Below, in pieces: positions 1-6,650 of a DNA stretch of 10,095 nucleotides; the stretch's first letter is position 1; every line of letters begins with the position of its first letter. This DNA is from JBBSHE01 sp038253325 (GTDB lineage: Bacteria; Actinomycetota; Actinomycetes; Propionibacteriales; Nocardioidaceae): assembly GCA_038253325.1 (NCBI GenBank), contig JBBSHE010000072.1, forward strand, positions 1 through 10,095, read 5' to 3'. A program made the position numbers and the translations under genes. Below the pieces are notes generated by a model, which was given only the letters and a program-made list of their open reading frames with translations, was not told the DNA's origin and did no database searches.

Positions 1-60
1 GACTTGGCGGCACGGGACTTGGCGGCACGGGACTTGGCGGCACGGGACTTGGCGGCACGA
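1..60 (+). repeat. 15-bp tandem repeat, four units
   Basis: GACTTGGCGGCACGG is repeated at 1-15, 16-30, 31-45 and 46-60. The first three copies are identical and the fourth ends in A instead of G. The array may begin before the window. Because the unit is a multiple of three, it is read in frame as LGGTG in the partial gene here, so copy number can change without a frameshift. Confidence 0.95.
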
Positions 61-230
61 ACAGATCCCCGCCGGGCGCCTCGCAGATTGCCGCCGGCCG
101 GAACAGCTGCCAGGCCACGGTCGCCGCGCTGCTCGGCACCAGCGGCGGCTTCACATTCGTCTTCACCTACCCGAACCGGACCGAGTGGCGCCTCGGCCAG
201 CACTTCGGTCTGTGCTGGACCGCAACCTGA
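1..230 (+). CDS. 3' end of a gene for a putative secreted or membrane protein with a Septum_form-like C-terminus (partial)
   Basis: Frame 3 stays open from the left edge to TGA at 228-230 and gives the last 75 residues of a protein whose start lies outside the window. Residues 1-20 of this piece are an LGGTG pentapeptide repeat (four units, the last LGGTN), a flexible Gly/Thr linker. The rest has a Cys at 36, a Tyr-Pro followed by Glu-Trp near 56-62, a Gly at 65 and a second Cys at 71. The spacing Cys...Leu-Gly...Tyr-Pro...Trp...Gly...Cys recalls the C-terminal part of the actinobacterial Septum_form family, in which two cysteines probably form a disulfide outside the membrane. That assignment is from memory of the family pattern. 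The competing frame 1 reading (DLAAR repeats) runs on into the era 3' end and has no protein-like composition. The gene is convergent with era, with 19 bases between the stops. The reading frame is fairly sure; the family is tentative. Confidence 0.6.
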   Translation, partial: LGGTGLGGTGLGGTGLGGTNRSPPGASQIAAGRNSCQATVAALLGTSGGFTFVFTYPNRTEWRLGQHFGLCWTAT

Positions 231-249
231 CCGGCGGTTCCCGGGTCTC

Positions 250-1185
250 TCAGAAACCCAGGCGCCGCAGCTGCTTCGGGTTACGCTGCCAGTCCTTCGC
301 AACCTTGACGTGGAGATCGAGGTAGACGGGCGTACCCAGTAGCGCCTCGATCTGGGCGCGGGCCTTCGACCCGACCTGCTTGAGCCTTGCTCCGTTGCGG
401 CCGATCACGATCGGCTTCTGGCTCGGCCGCTCGATGTACAGATTGGCCTGGATGTCGAGCAGGGGTTTTCCTTCGGGACGCCCGGCGCGCTGTCCCATCT
501 CCTCCACGACCACCGCGATCGAGTGGGGCAGCTCGTCGCGGACGCCTTCCAGCGCGGCCTCCCGGATCAGCTCTGCCACCAAGGTGGCTTCGGGTTCGTC
601 GGTGAGCTCGCCCTCCGGGTACAACGGCGGCCCGGGTGGCAACCGGGCCACGAGCAGATCGGTGAGCAACCCAACCTGGCTGCCTTCGACGGCCGACACG
701 GGCACGACCTCTGCCCATTCGATCCCGAGGCTCTCGCCGAGCTGGACGATCTGCGTGAGGTGCTGCGCCATCCGGTCCTTGGAGACGGCGTCTGCCTTGG
801 TCGCGATCGCAATCATCGGCGTGCCGCCCGCCGTCGCTGCCTCATGCGCGACGTACCGGTCGCCGGGCCCGATCTTTTCGCTGGCCGGTAGGCAGATCCC
901 GATCACGTCGACCTGCGCCCAGGTCGCACGGACCAGGTGGTTCAGCCGCTCACCGAGCAGGGTGCGCGGCTTGTGCAGCCCCGGCGTGTCGATCAGGACG
1001 AGCTGCGCGTCCGGTCGGTGCACGATGCCGCGGATTGCGTGTCTGGTGGTCTGCGGTCGGTCTGACGTGATCGCGACCTTCTTGCCGACGATCGCGTTCG
1101 TCAGCGTGGACTTTCCTGCGTTTGGACGGCCCACGACGCAGGCGAACCCGCTTCGAAACGCCGCGGCAGCGGGGTCGTCAGTCAT
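250..1185 (-). CDS. era: GTPase Era
   Basis: Era is an essential Ras-like GTPase that binds the 3' end of 16S rRNA and helps 30S subunit maturation. The 311 residues match the usual family length. The G domain shows G1 GRPNAGKS (19-26), the G2 threonines (46-47), G3 DTPG (66-69), G4 as TKAD (129-132) and G5 SAV (164-166). In G4 the usual Asn is Thr, a change I recall in other actinobacterial Era proteins. The C-terminal KH domain follows DELPHS (217-222) and has the RNA-binding GxxG loop IGRNG (261-265). The ATG at 1185 overlaps the stop of the upstream reductase gene by 8 bases, so translation is probably coupled and era is the last gene of the cluster. No clear terminator was seen in the 19 bases after its stop. 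Identification is secure. Confidence 0.98.
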   Translation of the reverse strand: MTDDPAAAAFRSGFACVVGRPNAGKSTLTNAIVGKKVAITSDRPQTTRHAIRGIVHRPDAQLVLIDTPGLHKPRTLLGERLNHLVRATWAQVDVIGICLPASEKIGPGDRYVAHEAATAGGTPMIAIATKADAVSKDRMAQHLTQIVQLGESLGIEWAEVVPVSAVEGSQVGLLTDLLVARLPPGPPLYPEGELTDEPEATLVAELIREAALEGVRDELPHSIAVVVEEMGQRAGRPEGKPLLDIQANLYIERPSQKPIVIGRNGARLKQVGSKARAQIEALLGTPVYLDLHVKVAKDWQRNPKQLRRLGF

Positions 1186-2359
1186 CGACGACCCGGAACG
1201 CCAGTCCGGCGGCCTGGAGGCGGCTGGTCAGCGCCGTGCCCATCGCCTGAGCCGTCGTGAGCTGCCCGGACGTAACCGGGAGGTCGTCACCGAGCAGGCA
1301 CATCGCGGACTCGGCAAGCATCTTCGCCGTCTCGTCGTAGCCGGGGTCTCCGCCGGCCACCTCGGTCACGATCCGTCCGGCCGGGGTGGTCGCGACGAAC
1401 CGGACGTTGAACCACGCGTGCGCTCGGTCGCACGGGCTGGGTCCGGCACCAGCTGCCCGGCGGCGAAGCAACGCGTCCCGGACCGGCGGGAGCTGGGCCG
1501 CGACCACCAGTCCGCTCACACCCAGCGCCGCGGCGGCCACCATCGGCAGCCCGCCGACGACGACGTAGTGACGATAGGAGAAGTCGGGTCCGTAGCGCTC
1601 CAGGGCTCGGGCGGAACGTTTGACCACGAGGGGGTCGATGGTGGGAAGCGGCACGGCCCACCGGGTCGAGCCCGGCACCTTCTTCGGCCGCGGCTTCGAC
1701 ACCTGGATGCGCCGATCCCCGATGTCGCAGTCACCTCGCACGGCTTCGGCCGTACGACGCTCGGCCGCGACCGCCTTCGTCTGGCGCGCTCGCGAGAACG
1801 CCTTCACAGCTGTTTGGTATGTGCCGCTGGAAAGACGCGCTCTGACGCGGACAAAACCCTCGACCCGGATGGGTGTCCCCTCCGGCAGCTGCAGCACGGT
1901 GAAGAGGACGCCGAGGTCGTGCGGTACCGAGTCGAAACCACAGCTGTGCACGAGCCGAGCGCCGGTCTCTTTCGCTCGCAGACCATGGTCGAGGTAAGTG
2001 CGGTCGACGAACTCCGGCTCGCCGGTGATGTCGACGTAGTCGGTTCCGGCATCGGCGCACGAGCCGACCAAGCCTGCTCCGATGTCGGAGAACGGCCCCG
2101 CGGTCGTGGCGACAACGCGACTCGAACGAGCCACCTCGGCGGTCGATCGGCGATCGCCCAGGTCGACGGTGACCACACCGACGCCCGCGTTCCGTCGGTC
2201 GATCGCGACCAGCCGCTGATGTACCGCCTCGAGCTTCGCCCGGTGGCGTCCGGCGATCGCCCACCGGACCGAGGCCGGCGCGTGCGCCGCGAGGTAGTCC
2301 GCGGTCAGCCCGCCCGTGAAACCGGATGCGCCCACGAGCACGAGGTCGTACTCAGGCAT
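1178..2359 (-). CDS. Saccharopine dehydrogenase-like NADP-binding reductase (trans-acting enoyl reductase family)
   Basis: The 393-residue protein opens with a Rossmann nucleotide-binding strand and loop, GASGFTG (10-16), followed by an AGRH segment (36-39) typical of NADP-binding saccharopine dehydrogenase-like proteins. Family signatures further on are YVDITGEPEFV (108-118), SCGFDSVPHDLG (139-150) and GGDPGYDETAKMLAESA (336-352). A hydrophobic stretch at about 265-292 could contact the membrane. Close relatives in mycobacteria are the Rv2449c/Rv2953 type. Rv2953 is a trans-acting enoyl reductase in phenolic-lipid synthesis; most other members have no known substrate, so a lipid-reductase role here is inference. 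The ATG at 2359 was chosen over an upstream in-frame start at 2437. It begins the Rossmann fold directly and gives an 8-base ATGCCTGA overlap with the stop of the preceding gene, the same arrangement as at the era junction. Family is confident; function is not. Confidence 0.88.
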   Translation of the reverse strand: MPEYDLVLVGASGFTGGLTADYLAAHAPASVRWAIAGRHRAKLEAVHQRLVAIDRRNAGVGVVTVDLGDRRSTAEVARSSRVVATTAGPFSDIGAGLVGSCADAGTDYVDITGEPEFVDRTYLDHGLRAKETGARLVHSCGFDSVPHDLGVLFTVLQLPEGTPIRVEGFVRVRARLSSGTYQTAVKAFSRARQTKAVAAERRTAEAVRGDCDIGDRRIQVSKPRPKKVPGSTRWAVPLPTIDPLVVKRSARALERYGPDFSYRHYVVVGGLPMVAAAALGVSGLVVAAQLPPVRDALLRRRAAGAGPSPCDRAHAWFNVRFVATTPAGRIVTEVAGGDPGYDETAKMLAESAMCLLGDDLPVTSGQLTTAQAMGTALTSRLQAAGLAFRVVDD

Positions 2360-2717
2360 GGGACCGGAGCTCCAACGGTGTTCCGTCCAGTCCCGTCCGG
2401 AGCAGCCGGACACCAGACCCGCCCAGCGCGCGGACAACCGACACGTCGTCGGCGCCGAAGCCGGCCGCGTCGGTCACAACAACCGCGGCCTCGAGTGAGT
2501 CCACGCCGCTGCTCGCGGCCATCGCCACCGCGACCTCGAGCGCCGACAGCCGCAGGTCGCCGACCTCGATGTTCGCTGCCGCGTATGTCCGGCCGTCCTG
2601 GTCGCGGACCGCCGCGCCCTCGGCCCCGCCGACCCGAGCCCGCGCCGAGCGCGCGAGCGTAACGAGCAACTGGTCCTCGGGGTCCGCGGTCTCGGCGATC
2701 GGAGGTGAGTCCGCCAC
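2352..2717 (-). CDS. Degenerate cytidine deaminase-like protein
   Basis: A 121-residue protein whose middle resembles the cytidine deaminase fold: RTYAAANIEVGDLRLSALEV (about 44-63), then AVAMAASSG and EAAVVVTDAAG. Genuine cytidine deaminases have a (C/H)AE motif after the conserved Asn-x-Glu segment and a later PCxxC motif, which together bind the catalytic zinc. Here the first motif reads SAL and no PCxxC exists, since the protein has no cysteine at all. It is therefore unlikely to deaminate cytidine. Actinobacteria commonly carry a short protein of this kind between the CBS-domain membrane protein and era (I recall Rv2365c in that position), which suggests a conserved non-catalytic role. 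The GTG at 2717 lies one base after the stop of the upstream gene and matches the start of the homologous segment. An open frame back to 2906 only runs over the neighbour. Fold assignment is moderately sure. Confidence 0.8.
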   Translation of the reverse strand: MADSPPIAETADPEDQLLVTLARSARARVGGAEGAAVRDQDGRTYAAANIEVGDLRLSALEVAVAMAASSGVDSLEAAVVVTDAAGFGADDVSVVRALGGSGVRLLRTGLDGTPLELRSHA

Positions 2718-2718
2718 G

Positions 2719-4074
2719 TCAGGCGTTCCCCGCCAGGTCCGAATCCTGATCGGTGTCCGTGCCGTAGCCGTTCGCGAGGCCGTTGTGCTCGGTTTCGGGC
2801 ACGACGCCAGGTGACACCTTCGACACCACGACGGTCCCGAGCCGGTTGCGTCTACCCGCCACACCGTCGGCGACGAAGTGCAGGCCGTCGGCGGTGACCT
2901 CGGCACCGGGGATCGGCACCTTCCCGAGGTGCTTGGCCATCAGCCCGCCGACGGTCTCGACGTCCTCGTCGTCGATCTCGACACTGAAGAGCCGACCCAG
3001 GTCGTCGATGTCGAACCTCGAGCTCACTCGTACGGACACGTCGTCCAGGTGCTCGACGGCGTGCGGTTCGACGTCGTACTCGTCGGTGATCTCGCCGACG
3101 ATCTCCTCGAGGACGTCTTCGATCGTGACGAGTCCCGCGGTCCCGCCGTACTCATCGATCACGATCGCGAAGTGCGTGCGCCGGGCCTGCATGTCGCGAA
3201 GCAGCTGGTCGATCGGCTTCGAGTCCGGCACGAAGTACGCCGACCGCTTCACCGACTCGACCCGCTCGGTGGACTCGGCCTCGTGCCGGTCGTACACCCG
3301 GCGGGTGACGTCCTTGAGGTACGCGACGCCGACGATGTCGTCGAGGTTCTCGCCCGTCACCGGTACCCTCGAGAACCCGCTGCGCAGGGCGAGCGACATG
3401 AACTGGCGCAGCGTCTTGTGCCGCTCGATGAAGATCATGTCGGGCCGCGGGACCATCACCTCACGGACCAACGTGTCACCGAGCTCGAACACGGAGTGGA
3501 TCATCCGGTGCTCATCCGACTGGATGGCGTCGGACTGAGCGGCCAGGTCCACCATCTCGCGCAGCTCCGCCTCAGTCGCGAACGGGCCCTCCCTGAACCC
3601 ACGTCCGGGAGTGATCGCGTTGCCGACGAGGATCAGCAGCTGTGCCAACGGTCCGAGCAGCCTGGCGAGCGCGGTGACAGGTGCCGCCGTGAGCAGCGCG
3701 ACGCGCTCGGAGTGCTGGCGACCGACCGTCCGAGGGCCGACACCGACGACCACGAAGTTCACGACGGTCATGACCGCGGCCGCCACGACGATCAGCACCC
3801 AGGCGGGACCGACGACATCGGCGAGGATCAGCGTCACGAGCACCGTGGAGACGATCTCGAGCATCACCCTGAGCAACAGCACCGTGCTGAGGTAGTGAGG
3901 CGCGTCGGCGGTGATGGTCACCAAACGTCTCGCGCCGCTCCGACCCGAGGCGGCAAGCTCGGATGCCCGGGACTTCGAGATCGACGTGAGCGCTGCCTCG
4001 GCGCTCGCCGTCATACCGGCGAGAGCGACCAGTCCCGCGGCAAGGATCAGCCAGCCGACATCCATCCCGCTCAT
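2719..4074 (-). CDS. CNNM/CorC-type membrane protein with DUF21 and two CBS domains (hemolysin C family)
   Basis: The 451-residue protein has an N-terminal DUF21-type membrane part with hydrophobic segments at about 5-28, 62-86, 90-115 and 125-152, and a cytosolic motif SISKSRASEL (31-40) between the first two. A helical linker (165-205) leads to a CBS pair at about 205-262 and 272-330, including DDIVGVAYLKD (245-255) and IDEYGGTAGLVTIEDVLEEI (306-325). A CorC_HlyC transporter-associated domain follows at about 345-420. Related proteins (CNNM, CorC, YhdP) are linked to magnesium efflux and homeostasis, with nucleotide binding at the CBS pair; 'hemolysin' is a historical label. The acidic Asn/Asp-rich tail from 430 looks disordered. 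The ATG at 4074 overlaps the ybeY stop in ATGA, which supports this start over the Met at codon 4. Family is certain; ion specificity cannot be read from the sequence. Confidence 0.93.
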   Translation of the reverse strand: MSGMDVGWLILAAGLVALAGMTASAEAALTSISKSRASELAASGRSGARRLVTITADAPHYLSTVLLLRVMLEIVSTVLVTLILADVVGPAWVLIVVAAAVMTVVNFVVVGVGPRTVGRQHSERVALLTAAPVTALARLLGPLAQLLILVGNAITPGRGFREGPFATEAELREMVDLAAQSDAIQSDEHRMIHSVFELGDTLVREVMVPRPDMIFIERHKTLRQFMSLALRSGFSRVPVTGENLDDIVGVAYLKDVTRRVYDRHEAESTERVESVKRSAYFVPDSKPIDQLLRDMQARRTHFAIVIDEYGGTAGLVTIEDVLEEIVGEITDEYDVEPHAVEHLDDVSVRVSSRFDIDDLGRLFSVEIDDEDVETVGGLMAKHLGKVPIPGAEVTADGLHFVADGVAGRRNRLGTVVVSKVSPGVVPETEHNGLANGYGTDTDQDSDLAGNA

Positions 4075-4553
4075 TCACCCTCCCGAAGCGGGGTCTCGCC
4101 GTGCTTGACGCCCTGCCACTCGGCCAGCAGCCGAGCCTGCAACCCGAACATCTCCTGCTCCTCGGCTGGGTCGGTATGGTCGTACCCGAGCAGGTGCAAG
4201 ATCCCGTGGATCGTCAGCAGATGCATCTCGTCCTCAGGGGTCCGGGAGAACGAAGGCGCCTGCGCGCTCGCGTACTGCGGGCAGAGCACGAGGTCGCCGA
4301 GCAAGCCCTCGGGCTCGGGCTCGCCCTCGCGGCCGGGACGGAGCTCGTCCATCGGGAACGACAGCACGTCGGTCGGTCCGGGCTTGTCCATCCAGCGTTC
4401 GTTGAACTGCGCCATCGTCGGCTCGTCGACGAGCTTGATGCACAGCTCGGCGCCCGGGTGGACACGGAGCCGACCCAACGCGAAACGGGCAAGCCTCGCG
4501 AACTGGCGTACGTCGGTGTCGACGCCGGACTCGTTGAGGACCTCGATGCTCAT
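4071..4553 (-). CDS. ybeY: Endoribonuclease YbeY (rRNA maturation factor)
   Basis: YbeY is a single-strand-specific, zinc-dependent endoribonuclease that acts in 16S rRNA 3'-end processing and ribosome quality control. The 160 residues fit the family. The metal-binding H3xH5xH motif is complete: HGILHLLGYDH, with His116, His120 and His126. The family segment PTDVLSFP (60-67) and the NERWM stretch (51-55) are present. The start at 4553 gives MSIEVLNESG, the usual beginning in actinobacterial homologues. The gene lies 20 bases downstream of phoH and shares ATGA with the following membrane protein gene, so all three are probably one transcript. Placing it with PhoH and Era groups three RNA or ribosome maturation factors. 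Confidence 0.97.
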   Translation of the reverse strand: MSIEVLNESGVDTDVRQFARLARFALGRLRVHPGAELCIKLVDEPTMAQFNERWMDKPGPTDVLSFPMDELRPGREGEPEPEGLLGDLVLCPQYASAQAPSFSRTPEDEMHLLTIHGILHLLGYDHTDPAEEQEMFGLQARLLAEWQGVKHGETPLREGE

Positions 4554-4573
4554 GAAGGTAGACCCGGCTGTCC

Positions 4574-5602
4574 TCAGGAACGCGACTCGCGATAACGACG
4601 GCCGGTCGGACCGTTGGGATCGCGTGTGTCGGCGCCCCGCTGCGCCTCGAAGGTGTCGTACGCGGCAACGATGCGCCCGACCAGCTTGTGGCGGACCACG
4701 TCGTGCGACGTCAACCAGCAGAACTCGACGTCGTCGACACCGTCGAGGATGCCCTGGATGATTCGCAACCCGCTGGTCGTGCCGCCCGGCAGGTCCACCT
4801 GCGTGACGTCACCGGTGACCACCATCTTCGAGCCGAACCCGAGGCGGGTGAGAAACATCTTCATCTGCTCGGGCGAGGTGTTCTGCGCCTCGTCGAGGAT
4901 GATGAACGCGTCGTTGAGGGTACGACCGCGCATGTACGCCAGCGGCGCGACCTCGATCGTCCCCGCCGTCAGTAGCCGAGGGATCGACTCGGGGTCGATC
5001 ATGTCGTGCAGAGCGTCGTAGAGCGGACGCAGGTAAGGGTCGATCTTCTCGCTGAGCGTCCCGGGCAGGAACCCGAGATGCTCGCCTGCCTCGACCGCCG
5101 GACGGGTCAAGATGATCCGGTTGACCTGCTTGCTCTGCAATGCCTGGACGGCCTTCGCCATCGCCAGGTAAGTCTTGCCGGTGCCGGCCGGTCCGATACT
5201 GAAGACGACCGTGTGCTGATCGATCGCGTCGACGTATCGCTTCTGGTTGAGCGTCTTGGGCCGGATCGTGCGGCCGCGGCTGCTCAGGATGTTCAGGGTC
5301 AGGACCTCGGCCGGCCGCTCGTTGGTCTCTGCCCGGAGCATCGCGATCGAACGCTCGACCGCCTCGGCCGTCAGCCCCTGGCCGGTCCGGATGACCGTGA
5401 CGAGCTCATCGAGGAGCCGCTCGACGGACGCGACCTCGGCGGGCTCGCCGGCGATGCTGATCTCGTTGCCCCGGACGTGGATGTCGGCGTCGAACTCGCG
5501 TTCGATGATCTGCAGGAACTCGTCCCGCGGTCCGAGGAGGGCGACCATCGGAATACTCGACGGCACGATGACGGTGCTGCGGGGTGTTATGGGCTGCGAC
5601 AT
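4574..5602 (-). CDS. PhoH family ATPase (PhoH-like)
   Basis: The 342-residue protein has an N-terminal KH-like region (about 15-75) and a C-terminal P-loop ATPase domain. Walker A is GPAGTGKT (137-144) and Walker B is FIILDEAQN (233-241). A TGD segment (263-265) and the RHKLVGRIV stretch (304-312) also match the family. PhoH proteins are cytoplasmic ATPases thought to act as RNA helicases or RNA-metabolism factors. The link to YbeY is supported by their near-universal adjacency rather than by a settled mechanism. The ATG at 5602 is preceded by only a weak GGCGGA Shine-Dalgarno match, but the beginning VPSSIPMVALLGPRD is typical of actinobacterial PhoH. As first gene of the minus-strand cluster it needs a promoter between 5603 and about 5750. 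On the minus strand a TAGCAT at 5656-5651 could be a -10 element, but I see no good -35 for it. Confidence 0.96.
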   Translation of the reverse strand: MSQPITPRSTVIVPSSIPMVALLGPRDEFLQIIEREFDADIHVRGNEISIAGEPAEVASVERLLDELVTVIRTGQGLTAEAVERSIAMLRAETNERPAEVLTLNILSSRGRTIRPKTLNQKRYVDAIDQHTVVFSIGPAGTGKTYLAMAKAVQALQSKQVNRIILTRPAVEAGEHLGFLPGTLSEKIDPYLRPLYDALHDMIDPESIPRLLTAGTIEVAPLAYMRGRTLNDAFIILDEAQNTSPEQMKMFLTRLGFGSKMVVTGDVTQVDLPGGTTSGLRIIQGILDGVDDVEFCWLTSHDVVRHKLVGRIVAAYDTFEAQRGADTRDPNGPTGRRYRESRS

Positions 5603-5650
5603 TCCGCCGGATCCTGCGCTCCGTTCCGGGTGAGGTGAACTGACCGGACC

Positions 5651-6016
5651 ATGCTACGGCCAAAGGCTGCTCCACGGTCCGGCAGAGGACCATCTGAGCG
5701 TCCGTCGCGCGTCGGCATCAACGGCGGCCCGCAATTCACATTCGACGAGGCCGTCTCCTTCCAGATCACCTGCGAGACCCAAGACGAGGTCGACTACTAC
5801 TGGCAACGGCTGTGCGACGGGGGCGAAGAGGGACAGTGTGGCTGGTGTAAGGACCGGTACGGACTGTCGTGGCAGGTCGTTCCGACCGGGATCGAGGAAG
5901 TGTTCACCGATTCGGATCCGAAGCGGGCCAAGCGCGCTATGCAGGCGATGTTTACGATGCGCAAGATCGACATCGCGGCGCTGCGCAGCGCCGCCGACGG
6001 CGCGCCTGCAGCCTGA
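5651..6016 (+). pseudogene. 5'-truncated PhnB-like VOC (glyoxalase/bleomycin-resistance) gene remnant
   Basis: The open frame gives 121 residues. From about residue 22 on (position 5714) it matches the C-terminal half of PhnB-like/3-demethylubiquinone-methyltransferase-like VOC proteins: INGGPQFTFDEAVSF (23-37), then EVDYYWQRL (46-54), CGWCKDRYGLSWQVVP (63-78), and the tail KRAMQAMFTMRKIDIAAL. Complete family members are about 150-160 residues. They begin with a roughly 60-residue first betaalphabeta module ('I.PFLWFDG.AEEA..FY') that supplies half of the active-site cleft, and this module is missing. Only about 110 bases separate the preserved part from the phoH start, so the missing half cannot lie in another frame here. 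The first 21 codons look like random GC-rich sequence, and no Shine-Dalgarno precedes the ATG. The remaining frame is intact, so the loss may be recent, or the piece may still be translated. Most likely a non-functional remnant. Confidence 0.75.
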
Positions 6017-6133
6017 CCGGAGGCTCGCGTCACTGCACCATCGGTGCGTCCCGCAGGAGACGCCAGCGGTTCCGTGACAACCTGGCTGGACCGCAAGGCG
6101 TGCAACGGTCGTGGCTGCACAGACACGGACGCG

Positions 6134-6140
6134 GGTGGAG
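6134..6140 (+). promoter_or_regulatory. Ribosome binding site that decides the sigma factor start
   Basis: GGTGGAG sits six bases before the ATG at 6147. It favours this start over the longer GTG form at 6111, which has only a weak AAGG about 13 bases upstream. Confidence 0.65.
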
Positions 6141-6146
6141 TTACCC

Positions 6147-6650
6147 ATGGTCGAACGCTGGGATGCCGACGAGGCGTTGACGCAGCTCTACCACGCTCAC
6201 TACGCGTCCCTCGTGCGGATGGCGAGCCTGCTCGTCGGCCATGGTGGCGAGGCCGAGGAGCTAGTCCAGGACGCGTTCGTCGCCATGCATCGTCGGTGGC
6301 GACGACTGGCCGAACCGGCGACCGGCCTGGCGTACGTCAGGCAGGCTGTCATCAACCGAGCCCGCTCGGCCCTTCGTCATCGGGGCGTCGTCGACCGCAA
6401 CCGACCTGAGGTAGCGCCCGACATACCGAGCGCCGAGGAGTCAGCCGCCGCGAATGAGACGCGGACCGCGATCCTGACGGCGATCGGCAACCTGCCACAA
6501 CGGCAGCGCGAGGTTCTCGTGCTGCGCTACTACCTGGATCTGTCCGAGTCCGACATCGCCGACGCTCTCGGCATCGGTCCGGGTTCGGTGAAGAGCCACG
6601 CCTCGCGAGGGCTCTCCGCAGTCCGCGCAACCTTGGAGAGATCGCGATGA
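6147..6650 (+). CDS. SigE-family (ECF-type) RNA polymerase sigma factor
   Basis: A 167-residue two-domain sigma-70 protein. Region 2 spans about 9-78 (LYHAHYASLVRMASLLVG, then GEAEELVQDAFVAMHRRWRR), and region 4 about 105-162 (LPQRQREVLVLRYYLDLSESDIADALGI, then the recognition helix GSVKSHASRGLSAVR). No region 1.1 or 3 is present, as expected for ECF factors. The pattern is that of the actinobacterial SigE-family (TIGR02983-like) group, which direct RNA polymerase to small stress or envelope regulons. The ATG at 6147 is chosen because GGTGGAG at 6134-6140 lies six bases ahead; a GTG at 6111 would add 12 residues with no good ribosome site. The stop overlaps the next gene as ATGA, so the two products are probably made in fixed ratio and the downstream membrane protein is the likely partner. 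The promoter is not identifiable. Confidence 0.93.
   Translation: MVERWDADEALTQLYHAHYASLVRMASLLVGHGGEAEELVQDAFVAMHRRWRRLAEPATGLAYVRQAVINRARSALRHRGVVDRNRPEVAPDIPSAEESAAANETRTAILTAIGNLPQRQREVLVLRYYLDLSESDIADALGIGPGSVKSHASRGLSAVRATLERSR

Noticed and set aside
4..342. Frame 1 reading of the left repeat as DLAAR units
   Set aside because: It overlaps the era 3' end and turns into Arg/Pro/Ser-rich sequence. Frame 3 gives a better protein-like C-terminus with paired cysteines and its own stop.
380..2662. 760-codon open frame on the plus strand, antisense to era, the reductase and the deaminase-like gene
   Set aside because: Shadow frame of GC-rich coding DNA. It has low-complexity Arg/Ser/Pro composition and no domains, while well-recognised genes occupy the other strand.
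2878..4761. 627-codon open frame on the plus strand opposite the CBS-domain gene and ybeY
   Set aside because: Same cause: a His/Asp/Arg-rich mirror of real genes, with no recognisable family and no ribosome site.
6035..6047. GCACC-ATC-GGTGC hairpin ahead of the sigma factor gene
   Set aside because: A five-base stem is too short to call a terminator or regulatory structure without other support.
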